64,000 nt of DNA, taken from Anisodus tanguticus. Its lineage: Eukaryota > Streptophyta > Magnoliopsida > Solanales > Solanaceae. The notes beneath the pieces are model-generated. The model was not told the DNA's origin, searched no databases, and worked only from the letters and a program-made list of their open reading frames with translations. This document shows, one piece after another, positions 43,893 through 55,810 of the stretch. The stretch covers positions 32,501,504 through 32,565,503 of the forward strand of contig CM067541.1 in assembly GCA_034509755.1 (NCBI GenBank), in the 5' to 3' direction. Positions within the stretch are counted from its first letter, which is position 1. Every line of letters starts with the position of its first letter. The position numbers were made by a program, and so were the translations under genes.

Positions 43893-45939
43893 CAAGAACC
43901 CGCAAGGGCCTGACTGTCCGGAACTAGACGTTCCGTATCTACAGGACTCGAAAGTTGCTGGCTGTCCGGAACTTAATATTCCAGATCTGCAGAACTCAGT
44001 GATTCTAGATGTTGAACCGAGATGGAGCAAAGAAGGGGACAAAGACTTGTTCCAGTCCTTCTAGCTTGTATGGTTGAGAACTAACCATGGACAATTAACA
44101 AAGAATTATCATCTCCAAAAGCACTGCTTTGGAAAGAAGCTAAAGGGAGAAATAGATTACATCATATAGAACCATACGTGTGTAATGGTTGATCTTCCTC
44201 CGGGAAAAGAACATTTGGGTTGTAAAATGTGCTCCCCTGTGAGTAGCTTCACATCCAGGGCCATTGTAGTCTTACGTGGCATGGATGTTGAAATAGCCTT
44301 CCCAACCGGAGAGTTGGAAGAAGAGGATCAGAGTTGGTTTGCTGAACTGTTGGGCTTCTTCCTGAACTTTCATTTTGGTCCTGAAAGTTTCAGATAAAAC
44401 AGAAATAATGAATCTGACCACAGAAACATTGACTCTGAAGTTAGAAAGACAACAGTTGGAGAATCAACAGTCTGAAAGCAAAAGTCATATTGAAACAAAG
44501 TCTCGATATGAAAGATATGGGTATCACAAATGACATCTTAGGAATTGGATTTCTAACACATCTAACGGACTGGTCGATAGTTGACAGTCTCGTTGAAGCC
44601 ACTAATGGATATGAATCATAGAAATGATTGAAATCATGGTGCACCCATAGACAAGGAGCGATATGCACAGGTCATGTGTAGTTTAATGTATTGTACACAC
44701 TACAACCGACCTGGTATCATCCTACAAACAGATCAGTTGAACAAATGTCCACTGATGATCTTAATACATGATCAATAGAAGGCGTTAAGTTGGATATGAC
44801 GATATCTGAATTATTCGCTTATCTACGGATTATAGTATTCTGGATGTCCAACGATTCCGGGAGAACACAGTGATGCAAACTGGACATCAGATCTGAAGAA
44901 CACCAAAGCCACAAGTAAATGTGTATGGTGGGTCTTGGAAAATCCTCTAAGCAAACTTGCATCGGCCGATTCATGATGGAATCAGATTTTATCGCTTTAT
45001 ACAAAGCATGAAAGAAGTTGAGTAACTTCACGACTCCTTAGAGGACGTCCCTTATTGGGAGAAACTCGTGCCTTCAGCAGTTCTACACTGTGGCTAGCCG
45101 GTCGGCTTCAGTAGGGACACGGATGATGGCGGCTGGACATATCTGTCAGGATCTGTCAGGAGATATAAGACCATATGGTAGTTGATCATCACGGATGTCA
45201 CTTCCTTATTTACTAACTAAGGGACTACCCAGAGATCAAGTGTTCTGCCTGTCTAGGGGAATGGGCTTAAAACCCAAACAATATGAACTTTTGCTGTGGA
45301 AACCAAACCATACTGATTGGAGATCCCAAGAATTTGGTTCAATGGGAAAACTAAGCGGCAAAAGGTTCAGTTGAGCGCTTCGGTGGAAGCAAGAGCACCT
45401 CGGTGGAAGCAAGAGCACATCAGATGATGATTTCTGTAGAGAAACATGAATCCAAAGCTGTTCTCGCGATAGACATTAAAGTGCTACGTGCATGGTGGGT
45501 AAAGGTTAAGCTTCCAAACCTTTAAAAGATCCTCAAACGATTGAGGTTAAGGTTGGGGAAACTTTTAATGATTCCTAACACTTGAGAAGTGGAGTATAGC
45601 AGGATACCTTGTAGGAGATCACCTATTTAAGTGCGAGGATGGCCGCCTCAAATGAACGCACTTAAGAATCCAAGTGTGTCCATGGCCACAACGGACAGAA
45701 ACGTAAGAAGGAAAATGAATAAGAAGAGTTATTGTGTTGGTATCATTGTCTTGGCTTACACTAAACACTGACGGTTCAAGACATCACGTTCACTGCGCAG
45801 TAAGTAAGTCCGATGGTATTCAACTAGGGAAGGTTCAAAGCGAAAGCTACCTCTCCTGATGCAATATCTTTTCGCTAAAAGATTGCTGAAATGTAGGCAC
45901 CTTGTGTGTGCGCCACAATCTCTCTTTCATAGAGGGGAT
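43893..45939 (+). pseudogene. Copy 2 RT/RNase H region, fragments only
   Basis: VEPRWSKEGDKD (about 44012-44047) is the pre-RT linker motif. LVDLPPGKEHLGCK (about 44188-44229) is the RT 'LVDLPPG...LG.KW' block, and RGMDVEIAFPTGELEEE (about 44275-44330) is the 'DVKTAFLNG.LEEE' block. No YxDD catalytic site or RNase H is recognised. The polypurine tract ATAGAGGGGAT precedes the 3' LTR. Confidence 0.6.
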
Positions 45940-47465
45940 TGTTGGAAATTTGCCTTTGGCGGGGAGATGCGTCCACCCATCTTTGATGAATTAAACACTA
46001 GTGTTCCGCATGTTGGAGAACTTGTCTCTTCGCACATGCATGATCTACGAAGTGAGTAGATGACCGTAGGGCCAAGAATCATCAAATTTCATTGAGAAAT
46101 GAAAGAGATATTGGTCCACGAAGTAAGGTGTTTAAGGCATGGAAATGTGGTGTGGGACAAATCTACCACATCGGTGGGAATAGGAAGAATTGCTCTCTAT
46201 ATATGTCTCAAATTGGTAAAGGGTTTGGGACCCCAAGGGGTATCCCATGTGTTTAAAGGAGGGAAGACCTAGATGTGCTTGGGTTCATGGCTAAGCCCAC
46301 ACGCGCGCCGCCGCCGTCCGCCCGTCCCGTCCGGTCCGGGATCGGGCTCGGGTTTCGGGTCGCGGGTCCCGGGTCGTGGGTCGTGGGCTGTGGGCTGTGG
46401 GGACTTTATGATATTATCTTTTGGACCAGAGAACTCTGCCAAATGTACAGTTTGATCTCTGAAGTTTCATATGTACAGTTTGGACCTGAATTCTTTCATA
46501 TGTTCAGTTTGGTCCCTGAAGTTTCAATATTTACAGTTTGGTCCCCAGAGTTTCTGGAAAGTTGGTTCTGCCTCCGTTGGAACTATTTTTGAGGCATTAA
46601 TCAGCCATTACTTGGCTGATTAACTCCTCCATTAACAACCCATTCTTGGGCAGTTGGGCAACCTCTTTCAATGGCCATTAAAAGCCATTACTTGGCTGTT
46701 TTAATGGCCTCCCTTAATGGCCATTACAGCCTTGTTTTTGGCAGTTGGACAGCCCCTCCTCCATGCTATATATTGAGCTGTTGTTGGCTCAATTCGGGAC
46801 TACACAACAGGCTGAAAAATAGAGAAAAATAGTCCGCAATATAGCATAGAAAACACACAAAAATAGCAGCAAATTTCAGTCACAAAAGAGCACAAAACAG
46901 TGGCAAAAAACTGCTCAAAACAGTCGCGAAAATCAAGTGCAATTCGTGGTCGAAAAACGATGACCAAACCCTCACATATACACAAGATATACACTACAGA
47001 GACACACTATATACACAGAGACAAAAGAGAAGAGTAAAGAGAAACTCTTCCTTCCTATTCCATATCTTCAGCAAGTCGAGTCATATTTGTTTTCTTCGTC
47101 AGGCTCAACCTATTGGCTTTGTAGCGTTGAGATTAAAGTGTTGTTTTATCTTGGGAGACTATTGCCCGCTAACGTAAAAGCATATATACGGGGCAATCTT
47201 GTCTTAAGGACATAGGGCAATTCCTCGACTCAACACACAACGTTGTAACCATCCAGATTTAGTTGTTTCTTGATTTCAGGATATCAAGATTCAAGACACA
47301 ACAAGCTTGCGGTAGTTCTCAACATTGGCCTTGCAAGGTTATCAAGATTCAAGACACAACAAGCTTGCGGCAGTTTTGAAGATTGACCATTTATTTATCC
47401 TTTCGAACATTTGTAATAGTTACTTACTTCCCGTACTGCTTATAAAGTACAATAGAGTACCAACA
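45940..47465 (+). repeat. Copy 2, 3' LTR
   Basis: 1526 bp, same ends as 40569-42039. Around 46920-46965 it shows CTG-to-TCG and CAG-to-CGA replacements relative to its partner. Confidence 0.85.
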
Positions 47466-47470
47466 AAGAC

Positions 47471-49492
47471 GTTGTGCATTTGGTGTTTAAACTCAAGAAT
47501 TATTCAAAAGTTTATATAGAGATGAATTTAGGATCCAAATTTGATAAGTTAACAAAAGATTCTTAGCAGTTAGCACTAAACATATTCTACATTTTGAATT
47601 ATGCGTTCAAAATTTAATATTTTAAAATTTTAGTGATTTTCATATAGAAGAGATATATAATTGTATTCCACGTGTCAAAACTACTGAGTTGAATTAAACC
47701 TGTTGAATATAAACAACGTCCACCTATGGATTTAAATGGTATTTTGGTAGTTTAATTGCGCAGTAGATATTGGTTTTTTTATATAAGATGTCACTTTCAA
47801 GACTTCATTATCAACGCTTGAGTATTTGAGCTGGAACAAATCTTGGTGATGGAGGTTTATTTTGTGATTAGTATTATTCACTAATTTATTCAATTATGTA
47901 AAGTGATACTCCTACTTGATGGGACTTCTAGGAGATTCTACCTATCATGGGCCCTCGTTGTCTTAAAACACTGAATTTAATCTCCTTTGTTCTGTAAATA
48001 AGCAAACATGGTTGGTATTATAATAAACCTAATTTGGCGTCATATGTTTGTTTGTTAGGGAAATTTTTAACATAAACCTCTTTAAACAAAATGTTAAATA
48101 AAAAGGTGGTGGCTTTTTCCCAAAAGAAAAGTGATTATTAACGCGTCGGAGTGGATTAATTATTAATTACTTTTAATTTAATGAATTAATTACTAATTAC
48201 TTATAACGAATATAGAAATACTGGACAGTGTCATCATACTATGAAGATTTTGTATGGAGTAAGTCGCCTGTCATTCACTATGGTAATTTCTTTTTCACGT
48301 AAATGGAAAAATTGAAAAATATAAAAACCTAAGGTCCACAACTATACATTATTACATTACTCCACTAGATAACCAAATTAATTACTTTAGTACATTATGG
48401 TTTGACATCACATATATTAGGATAATATCTTGCTTATAGATGTTAAACTATGATGAGTAACAGCTAACAAGAGCAAAATGAGATTTAATTTGACCCTCAA
48501 AAGTAAAGCATAAGCAACATCTATAAGTAATGGTTTATACATACGATCGAGACCATTTATATTTAATTTTGGAGCCAAATATATAGGAATATTGAAATAA
48601 AGCAATTGTGATCATAGGATAGACCTTTGTCCTATATACTCAAAATTAAAGCAGATTTACATATATTATTTTTATCTATTACATATCAAAAGTTGTTATC
48701 TATTTCATAGCAAAAGTTGTTGCTGTTGGCACTATTACTGTTGCTGTAATAAAATATATTCTTAATCTAATCATATAAATATGCGATATGATAATCTCAT
48801 TTATTCCTCTCCTCCAACTTTGCTTTTAAAAAACTCCTCTAATTTTTAACAATCGACATTTCCCTTTATCTCAAACATTATAAATACCTGTTTTATGCTC
48901 CAATTTATTAACCTGTCTCTTTCGTTTTTTACTTTTTTTATACTATAGTATTTTGTTTCTCTTTTTTTATCTATATTAGACTAACCTATAAAACATATAA
49001 ATATTATTTATGAAGTAAAAAAGTGAAAAATATTTTTCAGCATATATAATGCTGGAAAATAAAATAATTGAGCACAATAAAAATCTTAAAAGAATAATAT
49101 GTCCATACCAGTAATTTGATAATAACAACCAGAACTTAAAAAGTTATTTTTGAATTGAGCATTAAAGCGAATTAAACTTTTTTATCATATATTCAATTCA
49201 TGTAACTAAAAAAATATTTATTACAAATGGAGGTATATTTTATAATAAATTCCTTAATAATTCTATACTATACTTTAAATGAATTTTAAATTATAAATTA
49301 ATTAAAAAATACTACATTAATGATGATTGAAACTCTAAAATCTATATTCTCATTAATGCCCCGAATTTATGCTCTAATCTTAATAATTCATTGTCATTGA
49401 ATTTTAGCGAGACTAGAACATCATTAGCTAGACCAACACATTTATGCCTTCTCAATAGGCGAGGTGGTATGTGTGGGTACAGTAAGATGAAT
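47471..49492. other. AT-rich sequence without recognised genes
   Basis: No ORF with a known domain. The 48417-48605 minus-strand frame is hydrophobic and unassigned. Confidence 0.5.
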
Positions 49493-49897
49493 TAGAGGTG
49501 CCAAAATGAGCCCATAAAATATAATCTCTCCAATCGGTTCAAGTTTGGACGGGTTATTGACCCGTCCATTTATTAACTCAGCTCATTTTAGTCCATAAAA
49601 ATTGGGTTAATATGTATCGTAAATTGACTCATGAGAAATCTTGTCAAAATATTCTTTTAAGAATATTTTTTTATTTGATATGTTATATATAAAAATAATA
49701 ATAAATAATTTATAAAGTACTAAAATATTATAGAAGTTGAAATAAAGTAATTAAAACTTAGTATGATTCGGATGGGTTGGGTTACAACCCACATTTTAGC
49801 GCAATATATTTCAGCCCAATTAACTTTTGCGCGGATTATTAACTCAGCCCATTTTAATCTCCCAAAGTTAGCCCAACCCGCCTATTTGACATCTCTA
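49493..49897. mobile_element. Probable hAT-type MITE
   Basis: Left end TAGAGGTGCCAAAATGAGCCC and right end, inverted, TATTTGACATCTCTA. The interior repeats 'AACTCAGCCCATTTTA'-type segments near both ends (49576 and 49842). Such TAGAGGTGTCAAAATGGGC-type elements are common in plants. Target duplication unclear. Confidence 0.6.
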
Positions 49898-50561
49898 GTG
49901 AGAATTGTGATTCACCTTAAATGCATCGTGTATGAATAATGTTGACATGGTATTTTTCAAATAACGATGGTCGATGGATGTATATTAAAATAAAATTAGT
50001 TGATCCAGATGGGATTAGTACTCTTGTTAACGATACAAATGATCTCAGGGTATACTGAATTAGGAACCTCTTTACAAAAGTTATATAATGCAAGAATTAG
50101 AGAGGGTTTTCAGAATCTTGTCATTGAAATATGCATCTTGTATTATATCTAGAGAAGATAAGTGGATCAAAGTTGGCCTTGCAAATAGCTTGATACATAT
50201 CTCCCTTTAACTCATTGACTGAAATGCAACGCGAAAATGGATAATTAGTAGGCTTATGACATCAATCCATCTTTTAAGCAGTAGCGGGGCCACGTTTAAC
50301 TAAAGGAGATCATTCAATTCACTGGAATATTATACTGTGTAAATGGAGTATATATAAATTCAGAACGGGGAAATTTCATAAAAGTACACTTCCTTGATTT
50401 ATACGGTAAAAATATAGCTCAAAATTTACATTGCAAAAATATAGCAAAAACATTTGTATACAATGTTATACACTTAAATACAAAAGACAAGTATATTATG
50501 TATATAGACGTATAAAAGTATATAATATGTAGGTATATACACTAAAAATTGTATAATATTG
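49898..50561. other. AT-rich sequence, TATA/GTATAC-rich toward the right
   Basis: Nothing coding. From about 50440 to 50900 the sequence repeats TATATAGACGTATAAAAG-like and GTATACA motifs on both sides of the SINE. Confidence 0.5.
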
Positions 50562-50697
50562 TACACGAAAATGTCGAGGGTATCTCGGAAACAACCGCTC
50601 TACATACCAAGGTAGAGGTAAGGTCTGCGTACACTCTACCATCTTCAGACTCCACGTTGTGGGATTTCATTGGGTATGTTGTTGTATACACGAAAAT
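50562..50697 (+). mobile_element. SINE tail copy (TS-like) with target duplication
   Basis: Body 50573-50686 includes GGTAGAGGTAAGGTCTGCGT, ACACTCTACC and GTGGGATTTCATTGGGT and ends GTTGTTGT, the hallmark TTG-repeat terminus of the tobacco TS SINE family. The flanks TACACGAAAAT (50562-50572 and 50687-50697) are identical. No tRNA-like head is present, so this is a 5'-truncated insertion. Confidence 0.82.
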
Positions 50698-52343
50698 ACG
50701 CACTTACATATATTTATACACATTTATAAACTATTATATAATATTATATAAGTGGGTATAAACATAAATCTGGACTGATTTTGAATAAGAATTGCACATT
50801 TATACAAGACAGATACATTATGTATATAGGTGTATAAAAATGTTTAATATTGTATAAGAGGTGTGTATACACCCATTTGCACTATTATACAATATTATAC
50901 TATACACTCGTCAAGCATACAACACTCAACCAACCCAATTACAGTAAATTAGAATCTGAGTCAACAGCTGGAGGCGGAGGAGAGAAGAGCGAAAGAGAGG
51001 AGGTGGCAGAGAGAGATAGAGAGCGAGTAGCAACAGGAGGCACAGCTCCTCTGAATCAAAGATATTTTTGACGAACTAGATCTAGGATTTCGATAGCAAT
51101 GAGAGACGAAAGAGAGCGAGAGGGGAGTAGCGGCAGGAGGCGGAGGAGGAGGGAGTGTGTAACTTTTTGTAAGATTTATAAAGGTGAATTAATTTTAATA
51201 GCATTGTTAACCTAATTAACATACATCGTAATTAAGTCAATTAGAATCTCGCCCACCGATGCACCAACCCGGACTAGCCCAATAACTGGAAAATAATTTA
51301 AAAATCTAACCATTTATAAATTTAGCCCGCAATCATTTTTGCACTTGGGTTGTTGCCCAACGAATATAAACCCAAACACCTAAAACATCCTGTAACACTC
51401 TTTAACTTTTATTTTTGGGAAAGGACATGGTACAGTTGCCAGCAATTTAAATGACCTAACTTTGAACTACGTAATTCAAAATACATTTTAGGCTTAAAAT
51501 AAAGATAAGTTAGTCAAATCTTAAATTTTCATCTGACTTTCTCCTCTGTTCTGGGAACCGACTCTCTCATCTCTCATATGCCTCCTTCGCCCATGCCGGT
51601 GGCAACAAGCCACTAGCCGCCATCCCTATCTCCATTTTAATCTCTCTTTTCTCTCTGGTTGCCGCCCCAAAGCTAACCATCCGCCGTAGTAATGAGCATG
51701 GTAATTTTCACAGCAGCAAAACACAAAGACAAAGCCCGGACTGGTGGCATATTTATCACTGCCACTCGTCGTCCGTCTCATCACTTGAAACCGTCGTCAA
51801 CCACCAGTGAAATCACTCTCATCCATTCCACCACCTTGAAACACTATTAAAGCCAAAACTCATTCTTCTTTATCCGCCACATAATAGCAAACCAAGTATA
51901 GATCCCTTATCAACCATCTTTGAGGGATTTGATTTTCGAAAAAATTGACTCATCAACTAATTTCAAAACCCTTTTGTAAGTCCTCACTAAGATGGAGATT
52001 TTTGATCGTTACTTTCAACAAATATCCTCAAAACATGTATAGTTTGTATATAATAAATGTATCTTGTGTATGCAATTAGTGTGTATACATTATATACTAA
52101 GTATATGTTGGTTATACATTTGTGATACATGAAATGTATATAATGTGTTTGTATATATATTGTATAGAAAGTATATATATAAAGTATTTAATAAATTTAG
52201 ATATAGTATACAATATATCTTTTGATTTTATATGGCGATCCCATTGTTAATATTTTCACCACATGACTACTAATGTCCTTTCCCCTTTATTTTTAACCCC
52301 CAAGTTTAATTTATAAAATTACACCTTTAGCGTAAGTTCATCT
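50698..52343. other. Repeat-poor AT-rich sequence with a GA-rich block
   Basis: A purine-rich stretch (about 50965-51150) repeats GAGAGAGATAGAGAGCGAG-type words. No gene is recognised; the frame 50850-51071 reads through this block. A TATAC/TGTATA-rich segment (52030-52200) recalls the one around the SINE. Confidence 0.45.
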
Positions 52344-52348
52344 ATAAA
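52344..52348. repeat. Target-site duplication ATAAA (left)
   Basis: Identical to 57328-57332. Confidence 0.85.
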
Positions 52349-52554
52349 TGAAAGATAGAATAATTTCCCTTAGGAATTTCTTTCATTATTCACAATATAT
52401 ATAGCTGTACAAGGTTGATTCCTAATATGGTACGAATCCTAACTTACCTTACAAAGGTTGATTCCTAATACAATTAGAATCCTAAGTTACCTTAAATATA
52501 CATTTATCATAATTACAAAATATACGGCGAATATTCTGAGAATATTCGCTAATA
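52349..52554 (-). repeat. 3' LTR of the young copia element
   Basis: In element orientation begins TATTAGCGAATATTC, following the tract CTGAGGGGGAG, and ends TTCTATCTTTCA. It does not start with the usual TG, but the duplication supports this boundary. Confidence 0.88.
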
Positions 52555-53180
52555 CTCCCCCTCAGACGGAGCGGGAGGAGGCCGAATGCTAAGGCCGGAT
52601 CGAAGTCGGTGAAGAGCTCGTCGCGGTAGTCCCTTTGTGAAAATATCTGCATACTGATACGAGGAAGGCACGTGTAAAATTTTGACCTGACCACGAGCAA
52701 CCTTCTCTCGCACAAAATGGATATCCATCTCAATATGCTTAGTCCGCTGATGTTGGACTGGATTATGAGACATATAGATAGCAGATATGTTGTCACAATA
52801 GACTATAGACGCCTTGCGTAATGGACACTGGAGCTCCAAAAGAAGATTTTAGAGACAACAGATCTCAGCGACGACATTAGCAACTCCGCGATATTCTGCT
52901 TCAGCACTCGAACGGGACAGCGTGGCCTACCGCTTGGCGGACCATGAGATAAGATTATCCCCAAGAAATACACAGTACCCGGAGGTGGAGCGACGTGTGT
53001 CGGGGCATCCTGCCCAATCTGCATTCGTGTAGGCTAGCAATTTGGTTGGGGCAGAGGGGTATAGATGTAAGCCAAAGTCAAGTGTGCCCTTAACATATCT
53101 GATAATCTGTATGAGGGCGGCAAAATGAGACTCTCGGGGGTCGTGCATGAACAGACACACCTGCTGAACGGCATATGCAA
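52549..53180 (-). pseudogene. RNase H domain of the young copia element
   Basis: [21 protein letters not shown] and NLISWSAKR (about 52927-53050), then LQCPLRKASIVYCDNISAIY and MDIHFVREKVARGQVKILHV. The first catalytic Asp reads Asn (TNADW rather than TDADW). Frames change at 52800-52930 within the SAKRQ...SSAEAEY block. Confidence 0.85.
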
Positions 53181-54160
53181 TATCAGGCCTAGTGAATGTA
53201 AGATACTGAAGAGTACCTGCTAGACTCCGATATAGAGTGGGATCAGAAAGCGGCGCACCGTCATTGACACTAAGCTTGGATTTTGAGTCCACCGGAGTTG
53301 GCATAATTTTACAATTTGCCATCTTGGCCCCGTACACTATCTCTTCTCGCATACTTTCGCCGACACAGAACATATTGGCAAAGCAGATCTAGTCACCGAT
53401 ATACCCAAAAAATAACTTAGCTTCCCCAAGTCGGTCATAGCAAATTCAGTTTTGAGTAGAGCAATGATTTCATTCTTCAACCCGTCGGATGAGGCGAAGA
53501 ACAATATCGTCGACATATAATAGCAAATATGCAAGGTCTTGCTACCTCGGTGAAAAGTGAAGAGAGAGTATCACACCCGCTACATACAAAACCAATTTGC
53601 GAGAAGATACCGGCGAACCGATCATACCAAGCGCGGGGGCTGTTTCAATCCATACAATGACTTCGAGACGACACACAAACCGTGGAGTGCCGGATGAACA
53701 AAGCCGTGAGGTGATGCATGTACACGCCTCTTTCAAATCCCCATGAAGAAACGCATTCTTGACATCAAGCTGATGAATCGGCCAATGCAAGCCCATAGCA
53801 ATACTGAGAAGAGTCCGAATAGTGGCCGGTTTAACAACCGGACTGAATGTCTCACCACAATCAATACCCTCCCCGCCGATTAGTGCCATTTGCAACTAGT
53901 CTTGCCTTATACCTCTCTAAGTCACCACTATCTCTGAACTTGTGACGAAATAGCCACATACACCGGATAACATTCACACCAGCTGGTCTAGGTACCAAAT
54001 CCCAAGTGTTCTGCTTCGTTAAAGCGTTAAACTCCTCGCACATGGCCGCATTCCAATTGGGGTCCAGTTTAGCTAGTTTTGGATTCTTTGGAATGGGTGA
54101 TAAGGTTTGTGTGGAGAGATTGAAGTGAACCTTGGGTTTAAAGATCCCGTGTTGTGCACG
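53181..54160 (-). pseudogene. Reverse transcriptase of the young copia element
   Basis: VDLVPRPAGV-type lead-in, CMWLFRHKFRDSGDLERYKA (about 53880-53960), [17 protein letters not shown] (about 53720-53790), YVDDIVL (YVDD at 53506-53517) and AMTDLGKLSYFLGISVTRS (about 53385-53440). Immediately after YVDDIVL the sister copies have a CTG that is CG here, shifting the frame. Confidence 0.88.
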
Positions 54161-55290
54161 AGTCTCCATGCGGTGAGGGGCGCGTGAGTGGGAGGTCGGG
54201 GCGGTTCTGCTCGGACCGGTAGTAGCGCTTGGGCTGCGGATGGTTGGCGGTGTTGCTTTGCGAAGCAAGAGACTCGACAGGTTGTTGGATTTGCTGGACT
54301 GGAGGCAGTGTGGGTGGTGCATTAGACTCGACAGGGTGCATTAGACTCGACAGGGTGCAGTATGGGTGGTGTGGGAGCTGGACTGGGTGGCAGCATTGCT
54401 GCGGGAGGGTCAGATGACACTGCTGGAGGCGCAGGTGGCGTCGGAACAATAAGCCGCTGTTGGTACAGATTTTGGATGATCGAAGACAAACTCGGTTCAT
54501 CGAGAAAGATGTAATCGGTGGTCTGAAATTTCTGGAGATTTGAAAAAGGAAAGGTTGTCTCGTTAAAGGTAACGTGACGGGAGACGATGATTTTGCGAGT
54601 AGCAATGTCATAACACAAGTAACCCCGATGATTAGGAGATAGACCAAGGAAGACACATGGAAGAGTGTGAGGGGCAAGTTTGTGGGGTGCAGTGGAGGCT
54701 ATGTTGGGGTAGCATAAGCATCCAAAAATGCGTAGGTGATCATATGATGGCTGCCTACGGTATAAGATTTCTGTAGGGGTTTTGTTTTGGTGTGTGCTAG
54801 TTGGTAAAATATTTAGAAGGGATTCTACCATTTTGACAGCATAGACCCAAAAAGGCGGTGGTAGGCAGGCATGGAACAGAAGTGTGCGGACCATGTTATT
54901 GATGGTACGTATATTTCTTTCAGCCTTTCCATTTTGGGAAGAAGTATAGGGACAAAAAAAACGGAAAACCATGTCTTGTTTAGAACAGAAATTGTGAAAT
55001 GCCGAGTTATTAAATTCACGTCCATTATCACATTGGAATGATTTAATAGGTTTTTCAAATTATGTCTTAATGAATTTTTGAAACTCGAGGAATTTTGCAA
55101 AAACTTCAGATTTGAATTTCAGTGGGTAAATCCAGACAAAATGTGAAAAATCATCCAAGAATACTAGATAGAATTTATGACCAAAGAGCTAGCAATCGGA
55201 GATGTCCACAAATCAGCATGAACAATATCAAAGGGAGAAAAAGTAACACTGTTTGATGACATAAAGGGAAGACGAGTATGTTTGCCTAGT
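54161..55290 (-). pseudogene. Integrase and C-terminal linker of the young copia element
   Basis: The open 216-codon stretch 54972-54322 contains FFCPYTSSQNGKAERN (catalytic Glu), FWVYAVKMVESLLNILPTST, TPTEILYRRQPSYDHLRIFGC and RKIIVSRHVTFNE, then a Pro/Ser-rich linker. The N-terminal part with the two Asp residues (about 54975-55250) is broken by a stop near 55065 and a frameshift near 55180. Confidence 0.88.
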
Positions 55291-55810
55291 GGACAAGAAA
55301 AACAGTGTTGGAAATTTTCCCATTATTACATTGAATACGCTTAGAAGTCCTAAGAAAAGTAAAAACTGGGTCTCCGGGGTGTCCGAGTCGGTTGTGCCAA
55401 GTTGGGGGAGAGATCGCCGCAAGGGATAGAGGTGTGTGCGGTCTGACAGCGGAAGATTGAGTGAATGGGTAGAGGTCTCCCACACTATTGCAACGTGTAA
55501 GAATTTTCCCCGTATTGAGTTCCTTCACAGAAAAACCAAAAGGGTCAAATTCGACGGACACGTAATTATTGCTAGTGAATTTTCTAACGAGAGATTAAGT
55601 TTTTAATGATGTTAGGTGTGTATAGGACGTGGTTTAGGGAGAAAGTTGGGTGTGGATGTTTGGTGTGTGTGTTACCATAACCTTCAATTGGAATGCGATT
55701 ACCATTGCCGACAGTAATAAATTGACGACACTTTAGCCGACGTAGTTGAGATAGGTTACCCGACGACCGGGTGAGGTGAGATGTGGCTCCGTGTCCATGT
55801 ACCAATTGTC
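55286..55810 (-). pseudogene. Protease and GAG-pre-integrase of the young copia element
   Basis: The protease motif region (55780-55800) reads YMDTEPHLT in one frame and GATSHLTRSSGNLSQLRRLK in the next. A single missing G in the Asp-Thr-Gly codons explains both. The GAG-pre-integrase block is AISPPTWHNRLGHPGDPVF (about 55380-55420). Confidence 0.8.

Larger units (their letters stand above)
40569..47465 (+). mobile_element. Tandem copy 2: non-autonomous copia-derived LTR retrotransposon
   Basis: LTRs 40569-42039 and 45940-47465, same termini and interior order as copy 1. Flanks AAGAA (40564-40568) and AAGAC (47466-47470) match at four of five positions, suggesting an independent, older or slightly mutated insertion rather than unequal exchange. 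Its LTRs have a different GC block from copy 1 (no large heptamer array), so the two copies belong to separate subgroups. Confidence 0.85.

Noticed and set aside
51540..51850. Possible host exon with CT-rich, Pro/Ser-coding texture
   Set aside because: No open frame with start, splice pattern or similarity to a family I know.
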